Assembly (NCBI GenBank): GCA_937881575.1
Contig: CALGEI010000042.1
Span: 124,001 to 188,000 of the forward strand
Length of the DNA: 64,000 nucleotides
Reading direction: 5' to 3'
From: an uncultured Flavobacteriales bacterium
GTDB taxonomy: Bacteria > Bacteroidota > Bacteroidia > Flavobacteriales_D > Sanyastnellaceae
A program made the translations under genes and the position numbers. Below the pieces are notes generated by a model. That model was given only the letters and a program-made list of their open reading frames with translations. It did no database searches and was not told the origin of the DNA. How positions within the stretch are numbered: position 1 is the stretch's first letter; each line of letters begins with the position of its first letter. This document shows, piece by piece, positions 15,489 to 23,818 of the stretch.

Positions 15489-17933
15489 TTAGTGTCCAAA
15501 TTTCTGCAACCCGTCATTCAAAAATGCAATGAAAGCCGTCGGGTCAGGATCGTATCCAGCGGAACCGCCAATTTGTTTGCCTTGGTGGTCGACCATCACA
15601 TAAAACGGCTGGGAATTCGTATTGAATTGAGCCGCCTGCAGGTAGGACCACTTGTTGCCAACGGATTTGATCTTGAAGGATTTCCCCCCGTAATCTTCCA
15701 CGCGTTGCTCGGATTCCGGGAGTTCCTTTCGTTCGTCTACATACAAGGAAACCAAGATGACTTCATCTCGAATGATTCTAGAAACTTCTGCATCCGGCCA
15801 GACCTGCTCCTCCATTTTACGGCAATTGACGCAAGCCCATCCTGTGAAATCCAACAAGACGGGTTTCCCAGTGGCTTGAGCCGCGGCAAGTCCTTGCTCG
15901 TAATCGGTGAATTGTGCCTCGATATGCCCAGAGGATTCCCCTCCTTCGCCATGACCTCCGCCGCCCCATTCACTATAGAACATCGGCGGTGGAAAGCCGC
16001 TGATCAACTTGACCGGTGCACCCCACAAACCGGGAATGAGATACAACCCGAGTGTAAAGAAGAGCATTCCGACACTGAATCGGAAAACGCCGATGCGTTC
16101 TGTCTTTGAATCGTGCGGAAACAGAATCCATCCAAACAGATAAAAAGCAATGGCGAGCGTGATGGCGATCCAAATGGCAATGAACAATTCACGTTGCAAG
16201 AGACCCAATTGCAGAACCAAGTCTGCGTTGGAGAGGAACTTGAAGGCAAATCCAATTTCCAACAAGCCGAGTACCACCTTGACACTGTTCAACCAACCGC
16301 CTGACTGGGGCAGAGAATTGAGCCAACCGGGGAAGGCACTGAATAACATGAACGGTATGGCGAGGGCCAAAGAAAACCCGAACATGACAGCAGAGGGAGC
16401 GGCATACGAGCCTGTGGCGGCACCGGCCAAAGCACTTCCGATGAGCGGACCCGTGCATGAAAACGAAACGATTGCCAATGTCGCTGCCATGAAAAAGATG
16501 CCCAACAAGCCGCCTTTGTCCGCGGCTTGGTCTGTCTTATTGGCCCAGCTGGCAGGCAATTGAATTTCAAAAGCTCCCAAAAAGCTAGCTCCGAAAATCA
16601 ACAGCAAGATGAAGAGGAAGACATTGAAGAACGGATCGGTTGAGATCACATTCAAAATATCGACTCCGAAAACGGCCGTCAAAAGCAATCCAAGTCCGGT
16701 GTAGATGAAGATGATAAAGAAGCCATAGATCAAAGCGTTCCGAATGCCTTCTGAGCGGGACTTGGACTGCTTGGTGAAGAAACTCACCGTCATGGGAATC
16801 ATCGGGAAAACGCAAGGAGTGAGGAGGGCTGCAAAGCCGAGCAACATGCCCAACAAAAAGACGCCCAACAACCCTTCTTCTTCGTTCTCATCATCGTCCG
16901 ATGATGCTCCGCCATCACATAAATGCTGGGATGGAGGGCAATAATCTGGACGGGATTCAACGCTGCGAGCATCTTGGGTGTTCACGACAAATTCCAAATC
17001 CGGAGGGAAAATGCACTTGGCGTCGTTGCATGTCATGAAGGTCACGAAACCGGTAATCTCGGCATCCTGTCCTCCAGTCAGGGTTTGCACCCAAAACACT
17101 TCTTCCTCGAAGAACGGCACATCCATATTGAATTGCGGGTCGAATGCCACATTGGGATCACATTCTTCAACACCACCTTGCAAATTCCAGCCTGCAGGCG
17201 CTTCTATGCTGAATGCCGTTGGCATCGGACCATCCAAGCTTTCGATGTCTTGGCTGTAAACATGCCAGCAAGGATCCACCGATGCATGGAACACCAATTC
17301 AAATTCGTTGGTGGCTGGCGTTTCATACAACGCAATGTCCCAAACGACAGGCTCGAGCATTTCCGATTCACCTTCTTGAAAATGGCCATCGCATAAATGC
17401 TTGAGCGGAGGACAATAATCAGGACGAGATGAAGCGGGCAAAAACTCACTCAAGGTGAACGTGAAGTCAATATCCTCCGGAGGCAAGCAGCGGGATTCAT
17501 CGCACACCATAAAACTGAGGTATCCCGAAATGGAGGCGTCCGAAGCCAAGTCTTGGGCTCGAATGGTCTGCACCCAATACACTTCTTCCTCAAAATATTT
17601 GAGGTCCATCATGAAGTTGGGGTCATACTCCACCAAAGGAGCGCATTCCGTTACAGCACCAACCTTCTCCACCCCGGCGGGAACTTCAAAATCAAATAAG
17701 GTGGGCAAAGGCCCATTGGGATCATCTAGAAATTGGCTGTAGATGTGCCAACACGGCTCGACGGAAGCATGGAACACGAGGTCGAATTCTCCAGCCGTAT
17801 CCGATTCGTACAACGTAAAATCCCAAGTGACAGGATCTAAAATTTGCCCGTTACTCGGGGTGATAAACCAACAGAAGCACAGCATCAAAAAGCCACGCAG
17901 CATACTGAAAGCGAGTTGTTTCATTTCTTTCAT
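15489..17933 (-). CDS. dsbD: DsbD-type thiol:disulfide interchange protein with duplicated N-terminal domain
   Basis: DsbD passes electrons from cytoplasmic thioredoxin across the inner membrane to periplasmic thiol proteins. Numbered from the ATG at 17933, this 814-residue protein has a signal peptide (to about 29), two tandem DsbD-alpha-like domains (about 31-165 and 192-325), an eight-helix DsbD-beta part (about 355-600) with TPCVFPMIPM and SCTGPLIGS cysteines, and a thioredoxin-like gamma domain with WACVNCRKME near 700. Both alpha copies keep their cysteine pair (CDESRCLPP and CNDAKCIFPP), and each is followed by the same linker PDYCPPxxHLCDG. A TATCTTCG promoter element at 17941-17948 overlaps the longest possible start, so the downstream ATG is preferred. 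Confidence 0.9.
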   Translation of the reverse strand: MKEMKQLAFSMLRGFLMLCFCWFITPSNGQILDPVTWDFTLYESDTAGEFDLVFHASVEPCWHIYSQFLDDPNGPLPTLFDFEVPAGVEKVGAVTECAPLVEYDPNFMMDLKYFEEEVYWVQTIRAQDLASDASISGYLSFMVCDESRCLPPEDIDFTFTLSEFLPASSRPDYCPPLKHLCDGHFQEGESEMLEPVVWDIALYETPATNEFELVFHASVDPCWHVYSQDIESLDGPMPTAFSIEAPAGWNLQGGVEECDPNVAFDPQFNMDVPFFEEEVFWVQTLTGGQDAEITGFVTFMTCNDAKCIFPPDLEFVVNTQDARSVESRPDYCPPSQHLCDGGASSDDDENEEEGLLGVFLLGMLLGFAALLTPCVFPMIPMTVSFFTKQSKSRSEGIRNALIYGFFIIFIYTGLGLLLTAVFGVDILNVISTDPFFNVFLFILLLIFGASFLGAFEIQLPASWANKTDQAADKGGLLGIFFMAATLAIVSFSCTGPLIGSALAGAATGSYAAPSAVMFGFSLALAIPFMLFSAFPGWLNSLPQSGGWLNSVKVVLGLLEIGFAFKFLSNADLVLQLGLLQRELFIAIWIAITLAIAFYLFGWILFPHDSKTERIGVFRFSVGMLFFTLGLYLIPGLWGAPVKLISGFPPPMFYSEWGGGGHGEGGESSGHIEAQFTDYEQGLAAAQATGKPVLLDFTGWACVNCRKMEEQVWPDAEVSRIIRDEVILVSLYVDERKELPESEQRVEDYGGKSFKIKSVGNKWSYLQAAQFNTNSQPFYVMVDHQGKQIGGSAGYDPDPTAFIAFLNDGLQKFGH
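16911..17843 (-). repeat. Tandem protein-domain duplication inside dsbD
   Basis: Two units, roughly 17843-17385 and 17360-16911, encode matching segments in the same order: a DPVTWD / EPVVWD strand, FHASVxPCWHxYSQ, FEEEVxWVQT, a Cys-x4-Cys-(x)-PP active site, and the linker SRPDYCPPxxHLCDG. The identity is high at motifs and low between, which suggests an old intragenic duplication. Confidence 0.8.
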
Positions 17934-17940
17934 CGTTTTG

Positions 17941-17948
17941 CGAAGATA
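17941..17948 (-). promoter_or_regulatory. -7/-10 promoter element of dsbD
   Basis: TATCTTCG on the minus strand ends seven bases before the ATG at 17933. With this spacing transcription would start about three bases before that ATG, or about twelve before the ATG at 17924. Confidence 0.45.
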
Positions 17949-18038
17949 ACGCATGCCATCCTGAAGAAAAGTGGCATCTGTTAATGTTCGTTCATGAACC
18001 CCGTTGAAGCGGTGTATTCAAAGGGCCGGTCACCGTCG

Positions 18039-18755
18039 TTAGAAGGTGACTTCCTCTCCCATTTTCAATCCGAAAGGTCGTCGAATGAGCCAACTTCCGA
18101 GGTACACGAGCGGTGTGTCAAGCAGGGCCACAAGGATTTTGAAAAAGAACCCATAAAACAGGAGGTGAGAGAAGAGGCTCCATTCGATTTGACCTAAAAA
18201 GCACATGAGAGAAATCACAGTCAATGTGTCAATGAATTGCGAAGGAATGGTGCTCAGGTTGTTGCGCAGCCAGAGCTTTTTTCCGTTTGTTTTGGCCTTC
18301 CAAAAATGGAACAACTTGACGTCGAGAAATTGTGCGATCAGGTAGGCAGCCATCGAGGACCCCACGGCGACAACCGTTGAGCCAAAGACGTGGTCGAATT
18401 CGATGTCGGAGACGGGTGACCAGCTGGCGGCGGGCACAGCTTGTCCGACACTGACAATGATCAGGACGAATAGGCTTGCGAAGAGCCCGGCCATCACTAC
18501 CAGGTTGGCTTTCTTTTTTCCATAACACTCACTGATGAGGTCGGTAACCAAGAATGTGATGGGGTATGGAAGGAGTCCGACGCTTTGTTCAAAGGTGAGC
18601 CACGTCGTGGGAGACCAGTGGAAGAATTTCCTAAAGATCAGATTGCAAGCCACCAAACTAGCGATGAACAAAGCTGCAAGAATGACATAAATGCGGACTG
18701 CAAGTTCACGGTTTTCAGAGGGGCCAGAATGTGTTGTTTTGGATTGGCTCATCAT
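18039..18755 (-). CDS. yhhQ: Queuosine precursor transporter (YhhQ/VUT family)
   Basis: A 238-residue inner-membrane protein with six or so hydrophobic helices, the length and topology of the VUT/YhhQ family that imports 7-cyano-7-deazaguanine or related queuine precursors. Family-like features are YPITFLVTDLISECYGKKKA near residue 60 (named by its ends), the conserved IAQFLDVKLFHFWK segment near 135, and LRNNLSTIPSQFIDT near 160. The start at 18755 overlaps the tilS stop as ATGA. Grouping a tRNA-base transporter with tilS puts two tRNA anticodon-modification functions in one transcript, behind pabB. Confidence 0.85.
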   Translation of the reverse strand: MMSQSKTTHSGPSENRELAVRIYVILAALFIASLVACNLIFRKFFHWSPTTWLTFEQSVGLLPYPITFLVTDLISECYGKKKANLVVMAGLFASLFVLIIVSVGQAVPAASWSPVSDIEFDHVFGSTVVAVGSSMAAYLIAQFLDVKLFHFWKAKTNGKKLWLRNNLSTIPSQFIDTLTVISLMCFLGQIEWSLFSHLLFYGFFFKILVALLDTPLVYLGSWLIRRPFGLKMGEEVTF

Positions 18756-19732
18756 GTCTTCGGTGTGGCTAATTTTCGGACGGTCCAGCTCAACTGGTTT
18801 CCTTTTCGAAGGATAACGGTTTGCGTGGATTCGAAACGAGCGCCTGATTGAACGTCGGGGCCACACAAGTCAAGGACTTCTGGAACGGCTCGAGCGCCAA
18901 TGTGCCAAGATTGAGCGAGGTGAAATAAGATTTCTTCGGCCAAAGGTTCAATTTTCCAAGAGGCAATGTCCAACGTGCCGGCATCTTGACCTTCCGAATG
19001 ATAACAACGGCGCACTCCCTCCACCAGGTCGTTTTGGAGGTGTTCGGCGAGAGGTTGCCAACGTTCAGCCCACCGTCCGATGTGCGCAGTGGTGCCTGTC
19101 CGCAGGTCTTCCAACAAGGGCAAGACTTCATTGCGCAGGCGGTTTCTTAAGTAATCGGGCTGGGCATTGCTGCTATCATCTCGAAAAGGAATCCCTTCTT
19201 CTTTGACCCATTCTGTGATCATGGAACGGGAGACTTCGAGAAAAGGCCGGAGCAATCCCTGGGACGCAACCCAGGGCTTCATGGCCGCCAAGGCCAAAGG
19301 ATCTGCAGAACGAATGAGGTGCAGCAAGACCGTTTCGGCCTGGTCGTCGGCGTGATGTGCCGTAGCGATCAGGGCGCGACCTTCCTGGTTTAGTCTCAGC
19401 TTTTGAAACCACTGGTAACGGACGTTCCGGGCTGCAGATTGCACGCCATCGACCGTGTCCATCACGGGGGAAGCATGGACTACAACAGGAATGGAAGATT
19501 GCTGACACCAAGCCTCAACCAGGGCTTGGTCGCCCTCGGATTCAGCTCCACGCAATCCATAGTTGACATGAGCCGCTAGGGTAGGCTGGCCTATGCGCTG
19601 AAGACATGCCAATAAAGCCATCGAGTCGCGTCCACCGCTGACGCCAACGATCACGGTGCAATCTCGGCCAATGCCCCGTTTTTTGAGCCAACGATCTACG
19701 AGGGCGGGCAATCCGCGGAATTCGTTACGCAT
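18752..19732 (-). CDS. tilS: tRNA(Ile)-lysidine synthetase
   Basis: TilS attaches lysine to C34 of the minor isoleucine tRNA (CAU anticodon), changing both its codon and amino acid identity; it is essential in most bacteria. The 326-residue protein has the PP-loop GVSGGRDSMAL near residue 30, AAHVNYGLRG near 53, and TAHHADDQAETVLLHLIR near 124. The C-terminal part after about residue 220 is short compared with the longer E. coli enzyme, which is usual outside the Gammaproteobacteria. It overlaps pabB by eight bases at its 5' end and the transporter by four at its 3' end. Confidence 0.92.
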   Translation of the reverse strand: MRNEFRGLPALVDRWLKKRGIGRDCTVIVGVSGGRDSMALLACLQRIGQPTLAAHVNYGLRGAESEGDQALVEAWCQQSSIPVVVHASPVMDTVDGVQSAARNVRYQWFQKLRLNQEGRALIATAHHADDQAETVLLHLIRSADPLALAAMKPWVASQGLLRPFLEVSRSMITEWVKEEGIPFRDDSSNAQPDYLRNRLRNEVLPLLEDLRTGTTAHIGRWAERWQPLAEHLQNDLVEGVRRCYHSEGQDAGTLDIASWKIEPLAEEILFHLAQSWHIGARAVPEVLDLCGPDVQSGARFESTQTVILRKGNQLSWTVRKLATPKT

Positions 19733-21035
19733 GCCCGTTGAGGGTTTCCATCATGGCCTCAGCCTTCAGTAGACATTCTTCGTATTCGCGCTCAGGATCA
19801 CTCAAGGCGGTGATCGCCCCGCCGACTTGCATTGAGATGCGCTGGGTTCTGCGATTGGTGGCGATGCTTCGGATGACGACGTTGAGATCAAAATCACCAT
19901 TGGGTTGAATGCATCCGACGCTGCCAGAATAAATACCGCGACGGGTTCCTTCAAGCTCATCAATTAGCTGCATCGCGCGAACTTTCGGGGCCCCTGTCAT
20001 GGAGCCCATCGGGAAAGTGGCTTTCATGATGTCCACCATGTCCACGCCCTCTGCCAGCTCGCATTGGACTGAAGAGATCATTTGATGAACGGTTTGAAAC
20101 CGATGGATGCCGAACAATTCAGGGACATGGACAGACCCCGGCGACGCAATTTTACTCAAGTCGTTGCGTACCAGATCACAAATCATCACGTTTTCAGCGC
20201 GCTCCTTGGTGTCATGATACAATTGATGCGCCAAGGCATCGTCTTCTTCAACGGTGCGCCCACGACGAATGGTTCCCTTGATGGGAGAAGATGTGATTTG
20301 CCGTCCACGCCTTTTTAAAAACAGTTCAGGCGAACCACACAACAACTCAAATTCTCCTGCTTTGATGAGTGCGCTGTAGGGAGCCCGTGTCTTGCGTTGC
20401 AGGCGAACGTAGGCATTCCAGGTGTTGTTCAACTGCCCATCCCCATGCCATTCCTGACAGAGATTTAACTCATAGACGTCGCCGCGTTGGATGTGTTTCT
20501 TAACCCGCTGGACGCGTTGCAGATAGGTGGAACGGTCCCACCGAGGACGCAAGGAAATGCGTTCAGAAGAAGGTGTTTTCACAGCGGCATGATGCAGTAC
20601 TGATTCCAAGGCGGCATGGGCATCAGGCTCGTTTTGACCAACGAGAACTTCGGGCTGACTGTGCGCTCCTCCCCAAGCGACTACAATGCGTGGTTCGATC
20701 CAATGCATCACGGGAAAACCAGCGCTGTCTGTTCGACTGGATTCCACGGACTCCACGATGTTTTTCAAATCATAACCCAACCAGCCGAATGTCCACCCAG
20801 AACGTCCAGATTTTGGTTGGACAAAGCGAGCCCAGGCTTCGAGGCATCCTTTCTGTTCCAATCCCCACGTGAAAGAGCGACGCGCTCCGATGGCGAACAA
20901 ACAACGTCCCTGTGGCTGCTCATCATAAAGCAGAATGGCGTGTTCTTCCTTTTCAAACCAGGCGGATAAGTCCGGTAAGTTCCGCGCAGATTGTCGCGTA
21001 GACTGAATCGGTTGTTCGGCGGTTTGAGATTCCAC
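19725..21035 (-). CDS. pabB: Aminodeoxychorismate synthase component I
   Basis: PabB joins ammonia to chorismate to give 4-amino-4-deoxychorismate for folate synthesis. The 436-residue chorismate-binding protein has an N-terminal half of low conservation and a strong C-terminal catalytic half: VYELNLCQEW, FELLCGSPELFLKR, SSPIKGTIRRGRT with the catalytic Lys, and GSMTGAPKVRAMQLIDELE. The PIKGT sequence fits PabB rather than TrpE, which usually has PIAGT. The start is a GTG at 21035, supported by a TATCTTCC element exactly 12 bases upstream. No pabA or pabC is in the window. Confidence 0.88.
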   Translation of the reverse strand: MESQTAEQPIQSTRQSARNLPDLSAWFEKEEHAILLYDEQPQGRCLFAIGARRSFTWGLEQKGCLEAWARFVQPKSGRSGWTFGWLGYDLKNIVESVESSRTDSAGFPVMHWIEPRIVVAWGGAHSQPEVLVGQNEPDAHAALESVLHHAAVKTPSSERISLRPRWDRSTYLQRVQRVKKHIQRGDVYELNLCQEWHGDGQLNNTWNAYVRLQRKTRAPYSALIKAGEFELLCGSPELFLKRRGRQITSSPIKGTIRRGRTVEEDDALAHQLYHDTKERAENVMICDLVRNDLSKIASPGSVHVPELFGIHRFQTVHQMISSVQCELAEGVDMVDIMKATFPMGSMTGAPKVRAMQLIDELEGTRRGIYSGSVGCIQPNGDFDLNVVIRSIATNRRTQRISMQVGGAITALSDPEREYEECLLKAEAMMETLNGHA

Positions 21036-21039
21036 GGGA

Positions 21040-21047
21040 GGAAGATA
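21040..21047 (-). promoter_or_regulatory. Leaderless-type -10 element of pabB
   Basis: Minus strand TATCTTCC, then TCCC, then GTG. The element stands 12 bases before a GTG, which both supports that start and would make a leaderless GTG mRNA. Confidence 0.45.
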
Positions 21048-21070
21048 CGCAGTCTAGGTGTCTTGTTGGG

Positions 21071-22123
21071 TCAATGAGAATGGGCCTTTCCAATCTTGCT
21101 GAGCACCAACTCCTCCAATCCTTGAATCCATCGAGGATGGTCGTTCAGGCTCGGCACGAAATCCAGTTGTTCACCGCCTTTTTCTTGAAACAATTCGACA
21201 TATTCTTCACCGATTTCCACAATGGTCTCCAAGCAATCGGCTACAAAGGCTGGACTGAACACAAGTAGTTTTTTGTCCCCTTTTTCAGCACGCTCTTCGA
21301 TGACCTGATCGCTAAACGGCTCGACCCAACCGCTTCCCAATCGGGATTGAAAACAGACCGTGTATCGATCCGCGGGGATCTGCAAACGTTCAGCCAGTGC
21401 GCGTGTGGTGGCGTAGCAAGTGGCTTTGTAACAAAAGCGATTCTCGTCATTGATTTCGTCTTCGCAACGGTGATTGGAACACTGTCGGTCGTCGTAGACT
21501 TTGTCCAGCTGCCGCTCAGGAAGACCGTGGTAGCTGAACAAAATGTGGTCATATGCTGTGAGGTCGAAAGCTTGAGCGCGCAATTCGAACCCATCGAGAT
21601 AGCCTGGAAAATCCCAATATTGACTAATTGAGATGACATTGGGAATGACATACCATTTGCTCAAGATTTCAAAGGCTCTTTGCAAGGTAGAGCCTGTCGA
21701 AGCGGAAGCATACTGTGCATACAGCGGCAAGATGACAATGCGGTCATAGTGATCCGCTTGCATTCTTTTGAGCACAGAATCCATGGAAGGATTTTGGTAA
21801 CGCATGGCCAACTCCACGGTCACTTCACCGTCAAAGGCGGCGACCATTTCGGGCCGTTTCATTCGCGTTTGGAGAAGGTCCCGAACATTTTCCCCATGGG
21901 TCAGCAAAGGAGAACCTTCAGCCGTCCACACTTTTTTGTATTCCCGGGCGCTGCGAAAACTTCGGATGGGCGCAATGATTCCGTTGACCAGAAGTTTGCG
22001 TGGAAGCCATGGAATGTCAATGACGCGTTCATCTCCGAGGAACTCTCTGAGATAGCGAGCGACAGCTCCAGCTTTGGGGGCGTCAGGAGTCCCCAGGTTG
22101 ATCAATAAAATGCCTGTTTTCAT
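21071..22123 (-). CDS. hemH: Ferrochelatase
   Basis: HemH inserts Fe(II) into protoporphyrin IX, the last step of the protoporphyrin-dependent heme route. The 350-residue protein has the usual length; it shows LLINLGTPDAP at the N-terminus, LPLYAQYASASTGS near 150, FSYHGLPERQL with the catalytic His near 198, and the acidic EIGEEYVELF segment near 308 bearing the distal Glu. CSNHRCEDE near 215 could hold a metal. It lies between pabB and lpdA with a 120-base upstream gap, so it may have its own promoter; a TTCATTTG 8-mer, one change from consensus, lies in that gap but is not conclusive. Heme demand fits the cytochrome pair at 54797-55593. Confidence 0.93.
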   Translation of the reverse strand: MKTGILLINLGTPDAPKAGAVARYLREFLGDERVIDIPWLPRKLLVNGIIAPIRSFRSAREYKKVWTAEGSPLLTHGENVRDLLQTRMKRPEMVAAFDGEVTVELAMRYQNPSMDSVLKRMQADHYDRIVILPLYAQYASASTGSTLQRAFEILSKWYVIPNVISISQYWDFPGYLDGFELRAQAFDLTAYDHILFSYHGLPERQLDKVYDDRQCSNHRCEDEINDENRFCYKATCYATTRALAERLQIPADRYTVCFQSRLGSGWVEPFSDQVIEERAEKGDKKLLVFSPAFVADCLETIVEIGEEYVELFQEKGGEQLDFVPSLNDHPRWIQGLEELVLSKIGKAHSH

Positions 22124-22243
22124 AGTAGGTTACTCAACAAATGAAAAGCTTCAGGGTTCAACGCGTTGTCCATTGTTTTGCACTTGATGGCAGCCACGCG
22201 ATGGTTTCTTGGTGAGAGCTCATCGACTCGGTTGGCGACAGTC

Positions 22244-23647
22244 TTAAATATGCAATGCGCGGTTGTCCGTGGCAGCGAGTGCTGCTTCTTTGATGGCTTC
22301 TGTGAAAGTGGGGTGGGCGTGGGACATGCGGCTGATGTCCTCCGCTGTTGCGCGAAACTCCATGGCCACGACCGCTTCGGCAATCATGTCAGCAGCTCGA
22401 GGACCACACATGTGAATGCCTAAAATTTCATCCGTATCCGCATGGGCTAAAACCTTCACAGAACCATCGGTGTCCATCGAAGCGCGTGCGCGACCACTGG
22501 CCTTGAAAGGGAACGACCCCGATTTGTATGCAACCCCTGAGGCCTTCAGTTCTTCCTCAGTTTGCCCAACTCCGGCCACTTCAGGCCAGGTATAGACCAC
22601 ATTGGGAATCAAGTTGTAATCAATGTGGGGTTGTTGTCCAGAGATGACCTCAGCTGCAACGACACCTTCTTCTTCCGCCTTGTGTGCCAGCATGGCGCCG
22701 CGGACCACATCGCCAATGGCGAATATATGCGGTACGTTTGTTCGCATTTGATGGTCAACCGCAATGCGTCCACGCTCATCGAGTTGAAGCCCTGCGGCTT
22801 CGGCTTGGAGTCCCGTGGTGAAGGGCTTTCGTCCCACCGATACGAGGCAGTATTCGGTTTTCCACTCCACCTCTTGTCCCTTTTTGTCATCCGCTTTTAC
22901 GATGACCCCTTTGCCACTGGCTTTCACTTCCTTCACTCCGTGCTGGAGGTGAAACTTGACGCCCAATTTCTTCATGGAGCGCATGAGTTCCTTGCCCATC
23001 GCACGATCCATTGTTGGGATGATGGTGTCCTGGTACTCGACGACATGCACCTCGGTTCCGAGACGTGCATAGACACTGCCCAACTCCAGACCAATGACAC
23101 CCCCACCTATGACAACCATGTGTTGGGGCAATTCCTTCAAGCTCAGTGCTTCGGTGGAAGTGATGACCCGTTTTTTATCGAGTTCAATGAAAGGCAATGA
23201 CGCAGGCTTCGAGCCCGTTGCAATGATGATGTGCTTGCCGCTAAGGGAAGTTGCTTGGCCCTTTGTTGGGGTAACAGCAATGGTGTGGGCGTCCACGAAT
23301 GACCCGACTCCCGTATGGACATCAATGCCGTTCTTCTTCATCAAGAAGTCGATGCCTGCGACTGTTTGCTCGACCACTCCGGCCTTCCGGGCAATCATCT
23401 GTTTGAAGTCCAACTTCCATCCCGTAGCCTGGATGCCATGTTCTGAAAATTGATGCAGCGCTTGGTGATAATGTTCGGAGCTATCCAAAAGTGCTTTGGA
23501 CGGAATGCATCCGACATTGAGACAAGTGCCTCCGAGGGAGCTGTATTTCTCAACCAATGCGGTTTTCAGGCCCAATTGTGCTGAGCGAATGGCAGCTACG
23601 TACCCTCCAGGTCCGCTGCCGATGACGATGACATCGTAAGATTGCAT
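22244..23647 (-). CDS. lpdA: Dihydrolipoyl dehydrogenase (E3)
   Basis: This FAD enzyme reoxidises dihydrolipoyl groups of 2-oxoacid dehydrogenases and passes electrons to NAD. The 467-residue protein has the FAD dinucleotide fold VIVIGSGPGGYVAA near residue 6, the redox-active disulfide GGTCLNVGCIPSKAL near 40-54, the NAD fold VVIGGGVIGLELGSVYARLG (named by its ends) near 175, and the C-terminal HAHPTFTEAIKEA with the catalytic His-Glu pair. It is likely the E3 of the 2-oxoglutarate dehydrogenase encoded at 28707-32737, and may also serve others. The ATG follows a perfect TACCTTTG by four bases, so a leaderless message is expected. Confidence 0.95.
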   Translation of the reverse strand: MQSYDVIVIGSGPGGYVAAIRSAQLGLKTALVEKYSSLGGTCLNVGCIPSKALLDSSEHYHQALHQFSEHGIQATGWKLDFKQMIARKAGVVEQTVAGIDFLMKKNGIDVHTGVGSFVDAHTIAVTPTKGQATSLSGKHIIIATGSKPASLPFIELDKKRVITSTEALSLKELPQHMVVIGGGVIGLELGSVYARLGTEVHVVEYQDTIIPTMDRAMGKELMRSMKKLGVKFHLQHGVKEVKASGKGVIVKADDKKGQEVEWKTEYCLVSVGRKPFTTGLQAEAAGLQLDERGRIAVDHQMRTNVPHIFAIGDVVRGAMLAHKAEEEGVVAAEVISGQQPHIDYNLIPNVVYTWPEVAGVGQTEEELKASGVAYKSGSFPFKASGRARASMDTDGSVKVLAHADTDEILGIHMCGPRAADMIAEAVVAMEFRATAEDISRMSHAHPTFTEAIKEAALAATDNRALHI

Positions 23648-23651
23648 GACA

Positions 23652-23659
23652 CAAAGGTA
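23652..23659 (-). promoter_or_regulatory. Leaderless-type -10 element of lpdA
   Basis: Minus strand TACCTTTG, a perfect TAnnTTTG, then TGTC and the ATG at 23647. The start codon is the only plausible one, since the FAD motif begins five residues later. Confidence 0.6.
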
Positions 23660-23818
23660 AAGCGAAGACCTTGCAATGATGGCAAGACATGGTTGTTTCG
23701 CCGCTTCTCATGCCAATGAAAAAACATGTTTCTTTGCATCGCGGTCGCAGCCGGGGATTCCCTTTGTTGAGTCGCGAACACTCATGACTCTCTTCGAATC
23801 CAATACCCTTTTTTGCTG

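Noticed and set aside
15492-16109. 205-residue plus-strand open frame opposite dsbD
   Set aside because: It is fully inside the reverse complement of the DsbD beta and gamma domains, which are clearly real.
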